Shown here piece by piece: positions 34,418 through 44,192 of a DNA stretch of 64,000 nt. The translations under genes and the position numbers were made by a program. How positions within the stretch are numbered: position 1 is the stretch's first letter; the number at the start of each line of letters is the position of its first letter. This DNA is from DFXE01 sp032054765 (GTDB taxonomy: Bacteria > Bacteroidota > Bacteroidia > Bacteroidales > Tannerellaceae): assembly GCA_032054765.1 (NCBI GenBank), contig DAMBSC010000018.1, positions 1 through 64,000 of the forward strand, in the 5' to 3' direction. Below the pieces are notes generated by a model. The model was not told the origin of the DNA. It was given only the letters and a program-made list of their open reading frames with translations, and did not search any database.

Positions 34418-34471
34418 GACATTCCTTTGTTAATATTTAGCGCAATATAGAAAAAATCAATGATAATATGT

Positions 34472-35012
34472 TTTCTGATTTTATCTCCGATCTGTCACAT
34501 GAGCAGGTAACACACTGTATATAAACAACAACAGTGTGACAGATAATCTATCACAATCTGTCACCTTAAAAATCTTTTAATGGAAATCTACTGAATTCTT
34601 ATAAAGATAGTATTGCCTCCTTCATTGTTCTTTATATTTTTTGAAATACACATCTAATGTTTTCACAGGTATGAAAAATATTTTTCACAACTGTGAAACA
34701 TTTTTTCCACAGCTGTGAAAAAAGATTCTCACAGCTGTGAAGTTTTTAGAGGGAAATGACAGAACTACTAATGTGTAACTATCAAAACAAGAAATATTAA
34801 TGTTCAATTATTAATTCTATTAAAGTAACTCTCCAGTGATTTAAAACAGTTTATCACCAACAGGAAATTTTAACACGAAAATTTCTTCATCAAATGCCCG
34901 TCAAAAACACAGATCGCCGGTGACAGATTGTGACGGATTATCTGTCACACTTTCACAGCTAATATACAGCACGTTACCTACTCTTGTGACAGATCGGAGA
35001 TAAAATCAGAAA
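34472..35012. mobile_element. 541-bp MITE-like element with 94-bp terminal inverted repeats around a 22-bp minisatellite
   Basis: Arms 34472-34565 and 34919-35012 are both 94 bp and align as inverted copies without a gap, with about 80 of 94 positions identical and the outer 28 bp perfect (they begin TTTCTGATTTTATCTCCGAT). Each arm has internal GTGACAG/CTGTCAC copies. The interior has no coding frame; its centre is the minisatellite at 34660-34747. The right end touches the stop codon of the arylsulfotransferase-like gene; the left end is 54 bp before the start region of iaaA. No clear target duplication is seen. Confidence 0.85.
34660..34747. repeat. 22-bp minisatellite, four near-palindromic units (array 3)
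   Basis: Units of exactly 22 bp start at 34660, 34682, 34704 and 34726, each built on a palindrome of the type TTTCACAGCTGTGAAA followed by an A/T-rich linker. The unit resembles that of array 1 (shared TTCTCACA...TGARAAAAGA). Confidence 0.9.
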
Positions 35013-35013
35013 G

Positions 35014-36429
35014 TTAATATTTAATATCTGAAATGTATTCTGCACGGTAAGATTGATGATGTCCTGTTATGGTACGTAAAATATTTCCATCAAAATCTGT
35101 ATAAACAACAGCACAGGGAAAAGTAGAACCAAACATCAACAAGTCATCTCCAATGATCTGGACACTACTCATATAAGGCGAACTTAATTGGACAGGGAGC
35201 GATATATTCATGGTTAATTCCGCCTTTTTATCAGCTTTATTTACCTCGTAAATAAGTGCTCGTGTGATTTGTCTCCTAGCTCCGTTATCTACTAACAAAA
35301 CTTTATCAGGGCTTATCGGCATAGCAGTATGTATTCCACTGGTATAAGCTTCTTCGGCCATCTCTATATTCCCATTGATACCCGCCCGGTATTCTACCAG
35401 TCCTGTGTTTTTATTAATTTTCCAAAGCTGGTTAAGCCAATTAAATGTCATATAGTAATTGCCTTCTTCATCAAAATTGACAGAATTGGCATGAACCCAG
35501 TCGTCTTTATACCATATCGGGTTTTCTAATACGCTGGTTATTTCAACCATATCCATGATTTTCGGATCTTCCCTCGGATCTATTTCAACAAAACAGTCCC
35601 ATTGTGATTTAATGTTTCCTGCAATGTCCATAATAGTATAGCCATCTCCCCATACGGTTTCTTCGTCGGTTCCTCCCCACATAGTAAGATCATATGTCTT
35701 AGGAACGAAATTAACGACAATAAGATCTCCGTTAGGCAAACGTCGAATTTCATGATGCGGAAATAATTCTCCGGATTCTCTACTCAGAATAGTATTACCG
35801 AAAATATCCATCACAACAATCCAGTCTCCAGTGTATTCCTTTAACGGATGATCTCCTAATATGGTACAGAAGGTATTTGTTTGTGGATCGAAGTTGGCTA
35901 CTTTAACTGCTTTTTGCATATTCTCGTACCATACAACCGTACCTTCATTATTCATAACCGTAATATATCCAGGTTTATCCATTCTGATCTGCATAACATA
36001 TCCGGGAATAACTTCGTTTGTATTATTCTGGTGCATACTGTAAAGAGGAACACTTGATGGTAGAGATTGAGTTGTAAAGGTATATGTATCAGAAACTGTT
36101 TTCGAAGATTGAGCAACTGCTGTTACCTGAAATGTATATTCAGTTGAGGGTTCCAGGAAAACAAGTGTAGAAGTGGTAGTTCCTTCAGCATGTACAGCAT
36201 CTGTTGACTTTCGCAAAGATTCATCATCACTTTTCCAATATTCAATCGTATAATCTACCTCCTGACGGAAGTTTATTTTGATATCTACGCGTAATGCATT
36301 ATCTGATCTGACACCTGCTTGTATAGATTCTATCAGTTCAGCTGGTGCTACTTCACCGTTTTTGTTGTCACTATCACAAGCTGCTAAAAAGATAAGCAGT
36401 AAAAATAATATGTATTTTATTTGTTTCAT
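35014..36429 (-). CDS. Arylsulfotransferase (ASST)-like lipoprotein
   Basis: The 471-residue lipoprotein has lipobox LAAC near residue 18. A fibronectin-III-like domain lies at about 30-125 (TIEYWKSDDESLRK, LEPSTEYTFQVTAVAQ). A beta-propeller of the arylsulfotransferase type follows (about 130-471). Candidate catalytic histidines are in LFPHHEIRRLPNGDLIVV and DDWVHANSVNFDEEGNYYMTFNWLNQLWKINKNTG. ASST enzymes move sulfate between aryl donors and acceptors without PAPS. Related Bacteroidota proteins are annotated by this fold without tested activity, so sulfate transfer is a family-based guess. It is the last gene of the locus 2 operon. Confidence 0.8.
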   Translation of the reverse strand: MKQIKYILFLLLIFLAACDSDNKNGEVAPAELIESIQAGVRSDNALRVDIKINFRQEVDYTIEYWKSDDESLRKSTDAVHAEGTTTSTLVFLEPSTEYTFQVTAVAQSSKTVSDTYTFTTQSLPSSVPLYSMHQNNTNEVIPGYVMQIRMDKPGYITVMNNEGTVVWYENMQKAVKVANFDPQTNTFCTILGDHPLKEYTGDWIVVMDIFGNTILSRESGELFPHHEIRRLPNGDLIVVNFVPKTYDLTMWGGTDEETVWGDGYTIMDIAGNIKSQWDCFVEIDPREDPKIMDMVEITSVLENPIWYKDDWVHANSVNFDEEGNYYMTFNWLNQLWKINKNTGLVEYRAGINGNIEMAEEAYTSGIHTAMPISPDKVLLVDNGARRQITRALIYEVNKADKKAELTMNISLPVQLSSPYMSSVQIIGDDLLMFGSTFPCAVVYTDFDGNILRTITGHHQSYRAEYISDIKY

Positions 36430-36452
36430 AATCTCTTTATTTAAAATATAAT

Positions 36453-38732
36453 TTAATGTATAGCTACTTCGTCAAACATCGTCCATACATCGTTTCCTGC
36501 ATCTCGATGCCAAAGAGGACAAACAGGCACGACCTTTACTTTTACTTTCACAAAGCGGGCATTACGTGGTGTGAAATCGGCTTGGTACACTTTTGTCATA
36601 TAATTTTTATCTGAATTCATCTGGTGATCCACTTTTCCTGCAAATGAATAAGATTGGCCATCAACAGATGTATCTACTGTTATTCCATGTGGTAGAAAAA
36701 GCCTGTCGAGAATAGATTGAATAAAGCGGATATCCACATTTGTGATTTCTTGTATATTCTCCAGATCTACAATAACCTCAAAATTCTCGTGTTGAAATCC
36801 TATCCAGTTCTCGTCATAATTTCGTGCCCCCAAAATTCCATCCGTTACAGAAAGTTCTTTCTCAGCACTGAAGTTTGTAAACGGAAGATTTATTTTTGCC
36901 GGCTTATTCAACGCTTTATTACCAGGTGAAAGGAATTGTTTAAACTGGTATGGTGTATCATTCATCTCTTCCTGATATTCATCAACAGTTGTCATCCATT
37001 CGCAAATACGGCGAGTGTTGTTTTTCTTGCATCCTGAAATAAATTGTTCCAGCTTGTCTTTATATTTCTCACTGACCGTTAGATTTCCATTTTCTTCCTG
37101 CATAAAGAAACCCCGTTCACCTACAGGCATAAGATTGGCTTGTTCCAACTCCGTAAATAAAACCGGTAATCGAGCCTCCCGAACCCGTTCCAATAGTTCA
37201 GGATCATCGGCAACTACACTTTCTGCTTTTTCAAAACAAGTATTGTAATTATCCAGATTGGCAGGAGAAAGGTAACCATTGAAAGGAGAAAGTGCATTTC
37301 CAAAAATACTAAGCTCTTCTCCACTGTTTTCCAGATTATCATGAAGTAGATTAAGATATTCCTTTATATATTTTCCTGCTTCTCCATAATATCCATCCAG
37401 AAAGTCATCCTTAATTGCTTCAATATCACAATTCGGATCCCAAAGAAGTTTAGCAGCAATATAAGCCCGCAAATAAGCCATTTCACCTGCCGGTTCAGGA
37501 TTACCTTGGGAAAACAATGCATTTACATTGTTTTCGACAAAATACTGCATATTGGGTTGCAATGTACGGAAGTTAGGAAATGGTGTATATAAATTACTGA
37601 ACTGTACCATATAATCCCATAGAATTATGTTGTTGGATAGTTTAGCCCAGTCATTCATATCTTTCCTAAAATCAGCACTCGAATCATCATCCGGAATAGA
37701 TTTACTTCTGTTACATTCGATATTACAGAACATAATATTGACATTCTTTGCAGGCTTTGCATGTAAAGGTGCTTTTCGTGTATATTGATATGCAAGAGTA
37801 GAGATAATTTTGTCGGGAAAACGTTCGGCCACTTTATTTACAAATTGAATCATTAATCCTGATGGACTACCTTCTTCTTCACAAACCTTCAAACAGTTCT
37901 CACATTTACAGTAATTATAATTATCATTTTGACTGACAGACCAATAAACGGCCTCCGGTTTTCTCGACATCCGTTCTTCTAATTCTTTACATAAGACATT
38001 CAAAACCTCAGAATTCGTCAAACATAATTGAGAAGGAACCCTTTCTCCACGGTCTGTTAGTGTATAATATTCCGGATGACTATTGAAATATTTTCTTTCG
38101 GGAACAAGTGTTCCAAACGTGTGTACCCATAATCCCCATTTACCTCGATCAACACCACTTGTTGGTGTTTGAGACAAACGTAACCACTCAAAGAATGATT
38201 CGTCATTGGCACAAACATATAACATATTACGTGATGTAATAACAGGCACCTGCCAGTTGTCCAGATTAACAGGTAATGTTATTTTTTTCTTTCGGGGAAC
38301 AAATTCAACAGAAGGAGTATATTTTCTACATCCCAAATAGTTTTCCAATAACTCATTCACCCCATATAAAATACCATAATTATTTCCTCCTATGATACAT
38401 ATTCTTTGATTGTCGGTCTTAATATAAAATCCGTCTTCTCCTAATTCGTCCGAGGAAACAGCCAAAGGAATGATCCGGTTGGTATTTCCAATGGAAATTT
38501 CTTTAGCTGAAGGGTTCCCTGAATCGTCTACAATGGGCATCCATACATCTGACATTTTATATAGATAGGATTGAAGTTCCTTTGCCGCTTTCATTTCCAT
38601 CATGGAGGGCTTTGCTGAAGTCACAATAACGTAAGAACTCGTACCGGAGTTGATAAGCTCAATCTCATTTGAGCAAGAAAACATACTTACGGAAAGAAGC
38701 AAAAGAATATATGATATAAAATTGGGTCTCAT
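36453..38732 (-). CDS. DUF4838 glycoside-hydrolase-like lipoprotein with C-terminal discoidin-like domain
   Basis: The 759-residue lipoprotein (lipobox MFSC near residue 20) has an N-terminal GH20b-like domain (about 30-150; AAKELQSYLYKMSDVWMPI, GDEGFYIK-type strands, NNYGILYGVNELLENYLGCR). The DUF4838 central barrel covers about 170-480 (VYWSVSQNDNYNYCKCENCLKVCEEEG, then NIILWDYMVQFSNLYTPFPNF). The C-terminus (about 630-759) resembles an F5/8 type C carbohydrate-binding domain (ILGARNYDENWIGFQHENFEVIVDLENIQEITNV, ARFVKVKVKVVPVCP). The domain combination suggests a glycoside hydrolase acting on amino sugars or uronates; activity of this family is not established to my knowledge. It belongs to the locus 2 operon. 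Confidence 0.85.
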   Translation of the reverse strand: MRPNFISYILLLLSVSMFSCSNEIELINSGTSSYVIVTSAKPSMMEMKAAKELQSYLYKMSDVWMPIVDDSGNPSAKEISIGNTNRIIPLAVSSDELGEDGFYIKTDNQRICIIGGNNYGILYGVNELLENYLGCRKYTPSVEFVPRKKKITLPVNLDNWQVPVITSRNMLYVCANDESFFEWLRLSQTPTSGVDRGKWGLWVHTFGTLVPERKYFNSHPEYYTLTDRGERVPSQLCLTNSEVLNVLCKELEERMSRKPEAVYWSVSQNDNYNYCKCENCLKVCEEEGSPSGLMIQFVNKVAERFPDKIISTLAYQYTRKAPLHAKPAKNVNIMFCNIECNRSKSIPDDDSSADFRKDMNDWAKLSNNIILWDYMVQFSNLYTPFPNFRTLQPNMQYFVENNVNALFSQGNPEPAGEMAYLRAYIAAKLLWDPNCDIEAIKDDFLDGYYGEAGKYIKEYLNLLHDNLENSGEELSIFGNALSPFNGYLSPANLDNYNTCFEKAESVVADDPELLERVREARLPVLFTELEQANLMPVGERGFFMQEENGNLTVSEKYKDKLEQFISGCKKNNTRRICEWMTTVDEYQEEMNDTPYQFKQFLSPGNKALNKPAKINLPFTNFSAEKELSVTDGILGARNYDENWIGFQHENFEVIVDLENIQEITNVDIRFIQSILDRLFLPHGITVDTSVDGQSYSFAGKVDHQMNSDKNYMTKVYQADFTPRNARFVKVKVKVVPVCPLWHRDAGNDVWTMFDEVAIH

Positions 38733-38756
38733 GGAGTGAATAAGTTTACTGGTTTT

Positions 38757-39449
38757 TTAATTGTGGTATCTGTATTTTACATAATCAAAGATACCGTAAT
38801 TCTCCTGTGTGGGTTGATGATCCCCTATGAACTTAAGGTTCTCAACACTACAAAAGATATAGAAAGCATATTCCGTTCCAAATGTCTGTTGAACAGTACT
38901 AACAACCTTATCATCAATGATCCATTCTACTTTATAATTACCATCAACCAACGTGAGATCGATCTCAAAAATATGCCATCCTGCTTTGATAGGGATATAA
39001 GTCGACTGGTTTGGGTGATCTTGTGTAGTCATGTATGCAATCATCTCATCCGGAGCTGCTCCTGCAGCTTCGCGGACCTCTTTCTTCCCATAACCAACTT
39101 CGAAATCAATTTCATGATGATCATCACAATATATCCACGATCCCACACTTGCCATGTCGCCCTCTCCCATTACGGGGATATAAGTTCTCCAGGTGTAGCG
39201 TCCTGTTGTATATATCTTGTCTATAGTACGAACTTTCTTTCTATCCCAGGAACCGGCCCGGGTAAAAATACGCAGCTTACCATCTTCAATAATACATTGA
39301 TTATCGGGATTATCATCCTGATGTCCATATGCCCATCCTTCCAGATCATTAAAATCCCATACCTTGTCAGGTTCTGAAGTATTACTACATCCTGCCGATA
39401 AGATTAGTATAAATCCTATAATTAAAATATATGATATTTGTTTGTTCAT
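38757..39449 (-). CDS. GH16-like (concanavalin A-fold) lipoprotein
   Basis: A lipoprotein of about 230 residues with lipobox SAGC (Cys21). It carries a jelly-roll glycanase-like domain with HHEIDFEVGYG near residues 111-121; EIDFE matches the GH16 active-site pattern E-x-D-x-E, where two Glu act as nucleophile and acid/base. The domain is short and diverged for GH16, so it could be a binding protein. The start is taken at 39449 (MNKQISY), downstream of an in-frame ATG at 39470 that would overlap susD. It lies between susD and the DUF4838 gene. Confidence 0.75.
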   Translation of the reverse strand: MNKQISYILIIGFILILSAGCSNTSEPDKVWDFNDLEGWAYGHQDDNPDNQCIIEDGKLRIFTRAGSWDRKKVRTIDKIYTTGRYTWRTYIPVMGEGDMASVGSWIYCDDHHEIDFEVGYGKKEVREAAGAAPDEMIAYMTTQDHPNQSTYIPIKAGWHIFEIDLTLVDGNYKVEWIIDDKVVSTVQQTFGTEYAFYIFCSVENLKFIGDHQPTQENYGIFDYVKYRYHN

Positions 39450-39459
39450 AACTATTTTA

Positions 39460-41151
39460 TTATTGTGCAAAGCTTCTGCAATTTGCTAATTCAGGATTCA
39501 AATCTTGTTCTCTTTTAGGCGCTGGATAATACCGACGAATGTCATTCTCTGTAAGATTATTTGGATAAACTTTCCATTCAGAGCTATAATCGGCATTCGT
39601 ATTCGCTGCATTCTTTTCACGCCATTCCGATTTAAGTTTAATTGCTGCAATGTACTTATCTAACCTGTCTTTCCATAATCCCATACGGATAAGGTCGGGA
39701 CGACGTACTCCTTCATTATTCAACTCAAACAAACGTTCATCACAAATGGCATTTCTTAAAGCTTCTTTTGTGGGATAATCCGTCAACTTAATATTATGAT
39801 CTTCATTTTGGAAAGCCCTGCTTCTGATCCGGTTTACTAAATCGATAGCCTCTTGTGTCGGTCCGTTTAATTCATTTAGTATCTCAGCCTTACATAATAT
39901 AATATCGGCAAAGCGAAGTATCACCATATTATTCTTTGTATTATAATTATAAGAACCAGGACGTAAGTATTTATACTTCTTTGTATAGGAGGCACCTAAT
40001 TCATTAATAGTCTTTTCATCGGAATCAAAATAAACCGTTCCCACTTTTTCAATTGATTCGGGAATTTGATAATAACGAGGTTTGGGTGTATTGTCGTTGT
40101 CATATACATTTCGGAAAGAAACAACCATTAATTCAGTGTAACGTTCGTCTTCGGGTTCATACATCCAGGTAAGTTCCAATGGAAGACTAAACAAGTTCCA
40201 TCCCATATCATAATCCCACGGTGTGAAGTTCATACCTATATCAGAACTTCCTGATGGAATATCCTGACTAGATCGGATTGCAAATATCAATTCGTTATTA
40301 TAAAGCGTAGCATCTGTTTCAGGATCAAAAACATTCCAGATCTTTTCTTGCAGAGAATAAATAGTTCCTTCAAGCGCCAATAGTTCATTTGCATAACCTA
40401 AAGCTTTTTGCCAGGAAGCGGAAGCATCTCCTCCCGATAAACGTGCCCTTCCGGCAGCCCGCATATAAAGACGGCATAAAAAGCCGGTTGCAGCCCCGGA
40501 TGTTCCACGTCCGGCATCCAGCTTATTTGCATAACTCTGAGGCAAATTACTTTTAGCTGTTATCAGATCCTTTTCTATTTGTTGTTCGATTTCTTCAAGA
40601 GAAGATGGTGGCAACAATGAACTAACCGGAACATCACTTGATATAATAAGAGGAACTGTATAAAACAAGTCAGTCAGCATATAATAAGCAAATCCCCTCA
40701 TAAAATAAGCTTCTGCCATAAGTACATCTTTTGCGGACTTGGCAAGTGACGGATCTTCATCAAATTCGATATCTTCTATTTCGGGTATTTTATCAATAGC
40801 AATGTTGGCCCGGCTTATCATCCGGTAATATCCATCCCAGGAATTAGCCACATCACTATTAATGCTCATTTTCCCTTCATTTAGTATTTCATTATCCATT
40901 TCCTGTCTGTAACAAGCATCGGTCGGCATATCATTCAGATAAAAAATTGCACGGTTCGATACACGATGTAGTGGTTCATAAATCGAATTTATTGCTGCAA
41001 CAGCATCATTCTTTGTTTTAAAGGCGTTATCGGAAGTTAGTTCGGAATATACGACTTCCTTTAATGTATCTTCACATGATATAATGAATCCAATAATGAG
41101 TATGATAGTCAACCCAATGAATCCGTTTTTTAATGTATTCTTCATAATCAT
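39460..41151 (-). CDS. SusD/RagB-family surface glycan-binding lipoprotein (locus 2)
   Basis: The 563-residue SusD homologue has lipobox FIISC near residue 26 and family motifs DNAFKTKNDAVAAINSIYEPLHRV, LMAEAYFMRGFAYYMLTDLFYTVPLI, NNMVILRFADIILCKAEILNEL and ERLFELNNEGVRRPDLIRMGLW. It caps the SusC partner encoded 6 bp upstream. The C-terminal pairing, spacing and the divergent regulator place it in a polysaccharide utilisation locus. Confidence 0.95.
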   Translation of the reverse strand: MIMKNTLKNGFIGLTIILIIGFIISCEDTLKEVVYSELTSDNAFKTKNDAVAAINSIYEPLHRVSNRAIFYLNDMPTDACYRQEMDNEILNEGKMSINSDVANSWDGYYRMISRANIAIDKIPEIEDIEFDEDPSLAKSAKDVLMAEAYFMRGFAYYMLTDLFYTVPLIISSDVPVSSLLPPSSLEEIEQQIEKDLITAKSNLPQSYANKLDAGRGTSGAATGFLCRLYMRAAGRARLSGGDASASWQKALGYANELLALEGTIYSLQEKIWNVFDPETDATLYNNELIFAIRSSQDIPSGSSDIGMNFTPWDYDMGWNLFSLPLELTWMYEPEDERYTELMVVSFRNVYDNDNTPKPRYYQIPESIEKVGTVYFDSDEKTINELGASYTKKYKYLRPGSYNYNTKNNMVILRFADIILCKAEILNELNGPTQEAIDLVNRIRSRAFQNEDHNIKLTDYPTKEALRNAICDERLFELNNEGVRRPDLIRMGLWKDRLDKYIAAIKLKSEWREKNAANTNADYSSEWKVYPNNLTENDIRRYYPAPKREQDLNPELANCRSFAQ

Positions 41152-41157
41152 TCAATG

Positions 41158-44100
41158 TTAAAAAGTTATTTTTGCACCAAAATTCACCATCCGGTATGCA
41201 GGATAAGAGCTAAAGTCGAGCCCTTGTGAAACAGCCTTACCTTCATTCGTACTTACTTCCGGATCAAATCCTGAATAATTAGTAATCGTAAACAAATTTT
41301 GGGCACCTACATACACACGTAATCCTTTTACATACTTATAGGCATCTCCCCATTTTCGCAGAGGTAAGTTATAGCCCACTTCTATGTTTTGTAATCTTAA
41401 ATAACTGGCATTTTCGACAAATCTGGAGTTAATGAATGAACCATATTTAATACCGGAGTCTTTTCTGTATCCGGCACGTGATACTTCGTTCGATGGATTT
41501 TTTTGTGTCCATTTATCCATTGAATCTTTTAATCTACCCTGATCTTCTAATATAAGCCGGGAGAGGTTTAGTAAGTCGGCACCTAATGAAGCATCAAAGA
41601 AAAAGGAAAAGTCAAAGCTACCCATTGTGAAGTTATTGCCTAAGCCTAAAATAACATCCGGATTACCATCACCAATCACTTTTCTGTCTTTAATTGTAAT
41701 CTCACCATCTCCATCCAGGTCTTTAAATTTAGGATCTCCAGGAACAGACGCGGGTTGGGGGCTATACATCTCACCTGTTTGAACGATTCCATCAAACACA
41801 TAACCATAAATAGAACTTAATGGGTATCCTTCTTTCAGCATTGCATATTCTTCCCACAAATACCAACCTTGTGGACGCACAGTTTCAAATCTGGCTTCTC
41901 CCTGATTTAACTCTAATACCATATTTTTGTTACGTGAAATATTGAAAGTTGTGGTCCAACTAAATTTAGGTTTTATAAAATTATTAGTTTTAATAAATAA
42001 CTCAAAACCGCGATTACGTATCTTGCCATTATTCCCCATCATAGTTTCAAAACCTCCTGTCGAGGTTGATACAGAAACAGGATTCAATAAATCAGTTGTG
42101 ATTTTATTGTAGTAATCAAAATTTACTTCAATACGTTTATCCAATAATGAAAAATCAAGACCAATATTTGTCTGAGCTGTAGATTCCCATTTCAGATCTT
42201 TATTTTCCGGGTTAGAGGGATACATACCTTTTACGATAGATCCCCCACCCAGATATACATCGGTCATACCAAATTTACGTTGAGAAAGGTAATTACCAAT
42301 ACCGTCATTACCGGTAATACCATAACTGGCTCTTAGTTTAATATCATAAAAGAGAGGTTTAGTAAATTTCATAAACGACTCATCTCCCAACTGCCAGGCA
42401 AAAGAACCCGAAGGAAAATATCCCCATTTATTACCCGGCCCGAAATTTGAAGCACCGTCTGCACGTATAGAAGCATTCAAAATATATTTTTGATCAAGTA
42501 CATATTCAGCACGACCAAAGAATGACAGTTTTGTATTATCTTCTCTCCAAGATTTTATCCATTGTACGGTTTGTGCTCCCCCCATATTATTGAAAGAGAA
42601 TTCATCGGTGGAAAATCCAAAACCTTGCATACCGTTACTTTCTTCAATAGCTTTTGCATATGTCGTACCTCCTAACACTTTGACATCATGTCTCTCTGAA
42701 AAATTCTGATGCCATGTTAATAAAGCATCTAATTGCTGACGATCTTTTTTTTCATTTTCTATAGTAGCCAATCCATCATTAGCTTTACCTACATTTGTAG
42801 TTTTAGGATAGTATTTTTGAGCTTTTGTATTTTCATTACTATAAGTATATTGTACACGTGCAGTTAAGGATTTCAAAATGTCGACTTCTCCATAAAGAGT
42901 TGCATACATAGTATTAGTTATACTTTCAAAATCAACATCATTTAACTCACTGAAAATTCCTGGTTTCCTACCTTTTTCTCCAAAGACATTATCCCCATTT
43001 GTTAATGTTAAAGGTGACATCAGGAAAATATTATAAATAACATTATCAGTGGTCGTATTTGTTCCCATATTCAGATAGTTTTTGTCAGAACGTGCCATAT
43101 ATACATTCGAACCAAAGCGAACCCTATCATTCAATTTATAATCCAGGTTCATACGAGCACTGAAACGATCAAACTCAGTATTTTGTAATATCCCTTTATC
43201 ATTTAAATAGTTGCCGGAAATAGACATAGCCAGTTTTTCTGTTCCTCCGGCAATCATAAACTGATGTGTTTGAGTCAGAGCTGTCCTGGTTGTTGCATCG
43301 ATCCAGTCTGTTCCTTTTCCAGTATATTTTAGTTGTTCTGTTGTATATGGAGGATTACCTGAACTACCGTTTTCTTCCCATACTTTCATATTATAATGAA
43401 TAATATCTTGTGCATCCATTAAATCCCAGGGATTACGTAATTTTTTTACAGAAGAATTATAAGAATAACTTACATTAAACTGATCTTTACTTCCCTTTTT
43501 AGTAGTAATAAGAACAACTCCATTCGCTCCTCTGGATCCATAAATAGCAGTTGCAGCAGCATCTTTTAATATTTCAATTGATTGAATATCCTCTGGATTT
43601 ATCTGATTACCAATATCTGTCTGGAAACCATCAATGACATACAAGGGTTCGTTATTGGAACTGATAGAAGAGGCCCCTCTAACACGGATAGAAATACCTC
43701 CCCCAGGCTCTCCTGAATTTTGTCTTACATGAACACCGGCAGCTCTACCTTTCAATAATTGTGCCGTACTTGTTACCACCCCGGCTTTGATATCTTCCGT
43801 TTTCAATGAGGTAATCGCGCCTGCAATATCACGCTTACGGGTAACACCATAACCAACTACGACAACTTCATCAATCAATAGATTGTCTTTGGATAAAAGA
43901 ATGGTTACTTCTCTCATGTTAGTCGTAACTGGAACTTCTTTTTTCATCATTCCAATATAGGAAATTTCAAGTGTTTGACCTGGTGATGCATCTATAGAAA
44001 ATCTCCCATCCAGATCTGTTGTTTGGCCGGTAGTCGTACCCTTTATCAAAACTGCTGCTCCGATTAACGGCTCTTCAGTTTGTTCATCCATAACAACCCC

Positions 44101-44172
44101 ATTCAATCTTTGTTGTGCAAATGATGTAAAGTAAAATGAGCACAACAAACAAGCAATAATGAATTTCTTCAT
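41158..44172 (-). CDS. SusC/RagA-family TonB-dependent transporter (locus 2)
   Basis: A transporter of about 1004 aa from the chosen start, with signal peptide ending YFTSFAQ, CarboxypepD-like domain (LNGVVMDEQTEEPLIGAAVLIKG), TonB-linked plug (IDEVVVVGYGVTRKRD, GSRGANGVVLITTKKG) and a barrel ending AKITF. Unlike the SusC proteins of loci 1 and 3 it has no STN domain, in line with its control by a hybrid two-component system instead of FecR/ECF. I chose the ATG at 44172 (MKKFIIACLL) over one three codons earlier because it opens a standard signal peptide. Confidence 0.95.
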   Translation of the reverse strand: MKKFIIACLLCSFYFTSFAQQRLNGVVMDEQTEEPLIGAAVLIKGTTTGQTTDLDGRFSIDASPGQTLEISYIGMMKKEVPVTTNMREVTILLSKDNLLIDEVVVVGYGVTRKRDIAGAITSLKTEDIKAGVVTSTAQLLKGRAAGVHVRQNSGEPGGGISIRVRGASSISSNNEPLYVIDGFQTDIGNQINPEDIQSIEILKDAAATAIYGSRGANGVVLITTKKGSKDQFNVSYSYNSSVKKLRNPWDLMDAQDIIHYNMKVWEENGSSGNPPYTTEQLKYTGKGTDWIDATTRTALTQTHQFMIAGGTEKLAMSISGNYLNDKGILQNTEFDRFSARMNLDYKLNDRVRFGSNVYMARSDKNYLNMGTNTTTDNVIYNIFLMSPLTLTNGDNVFGEKGRKPGIFSELNDVDFESITNTMYATLYGEVDILKSLTARVQYTYSNENTKAQKYYPKTTNVGKANDGLATIENEKKDRQQLDALLTWHQNFSERHDVKVLGGTTYAKAIEESNGMQGFGFSTDEFSFNNMGGAQTVQWIKSWREDNTKLSFFGRAEYVLDQKYILNASIRADGASNFGPGNKWGYFPSGSFAWQLGDESFMKFTKPLFYDIKLRASYGITGNDGIGNYLSQRKFGMTDVYLGGGSIVKGMYPSNPENKDLKWESTAQTNIGLDFSLLDKRIEVNFDYYNKITTDLLNPVSVSTSTGGFETMMGNNGKIRNRGFELFIKTNNFIKPKFSWTTTFNISRNKNMVLELNQGEARFETVRPQGWYLWEEYAMLKEGYPLSSIYGYVFDGIVQTGEMYSPQPASVPGDPKFKDLDGDGEITIKDRKVIGDGNPDVILGLGNNFTMGSFDFSFFFDASLGADLLNLSRLILEDQGRLKDSMDKWTQKNPSNEVSRAGYRKDSGIKYGSFINSRFVENASYLRLQNIEVGYNLPLRKWGDAYKYVKGLRVYVGAQNLFTITNYSGFDPEVSTNEGKAVSQGLDFSSYPAYRMVNFGAKITF

Positions 44173-44192
44173 AAAATACATTTATATAGGTT

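Noticed and set aside
38736..39377. 213-codon plus-strand frame opposite the GH16-like gene
   Set aside because: It lies wholly antisense to a lipoprotein gene with clear signal and motif; composition fits a shadow frame.
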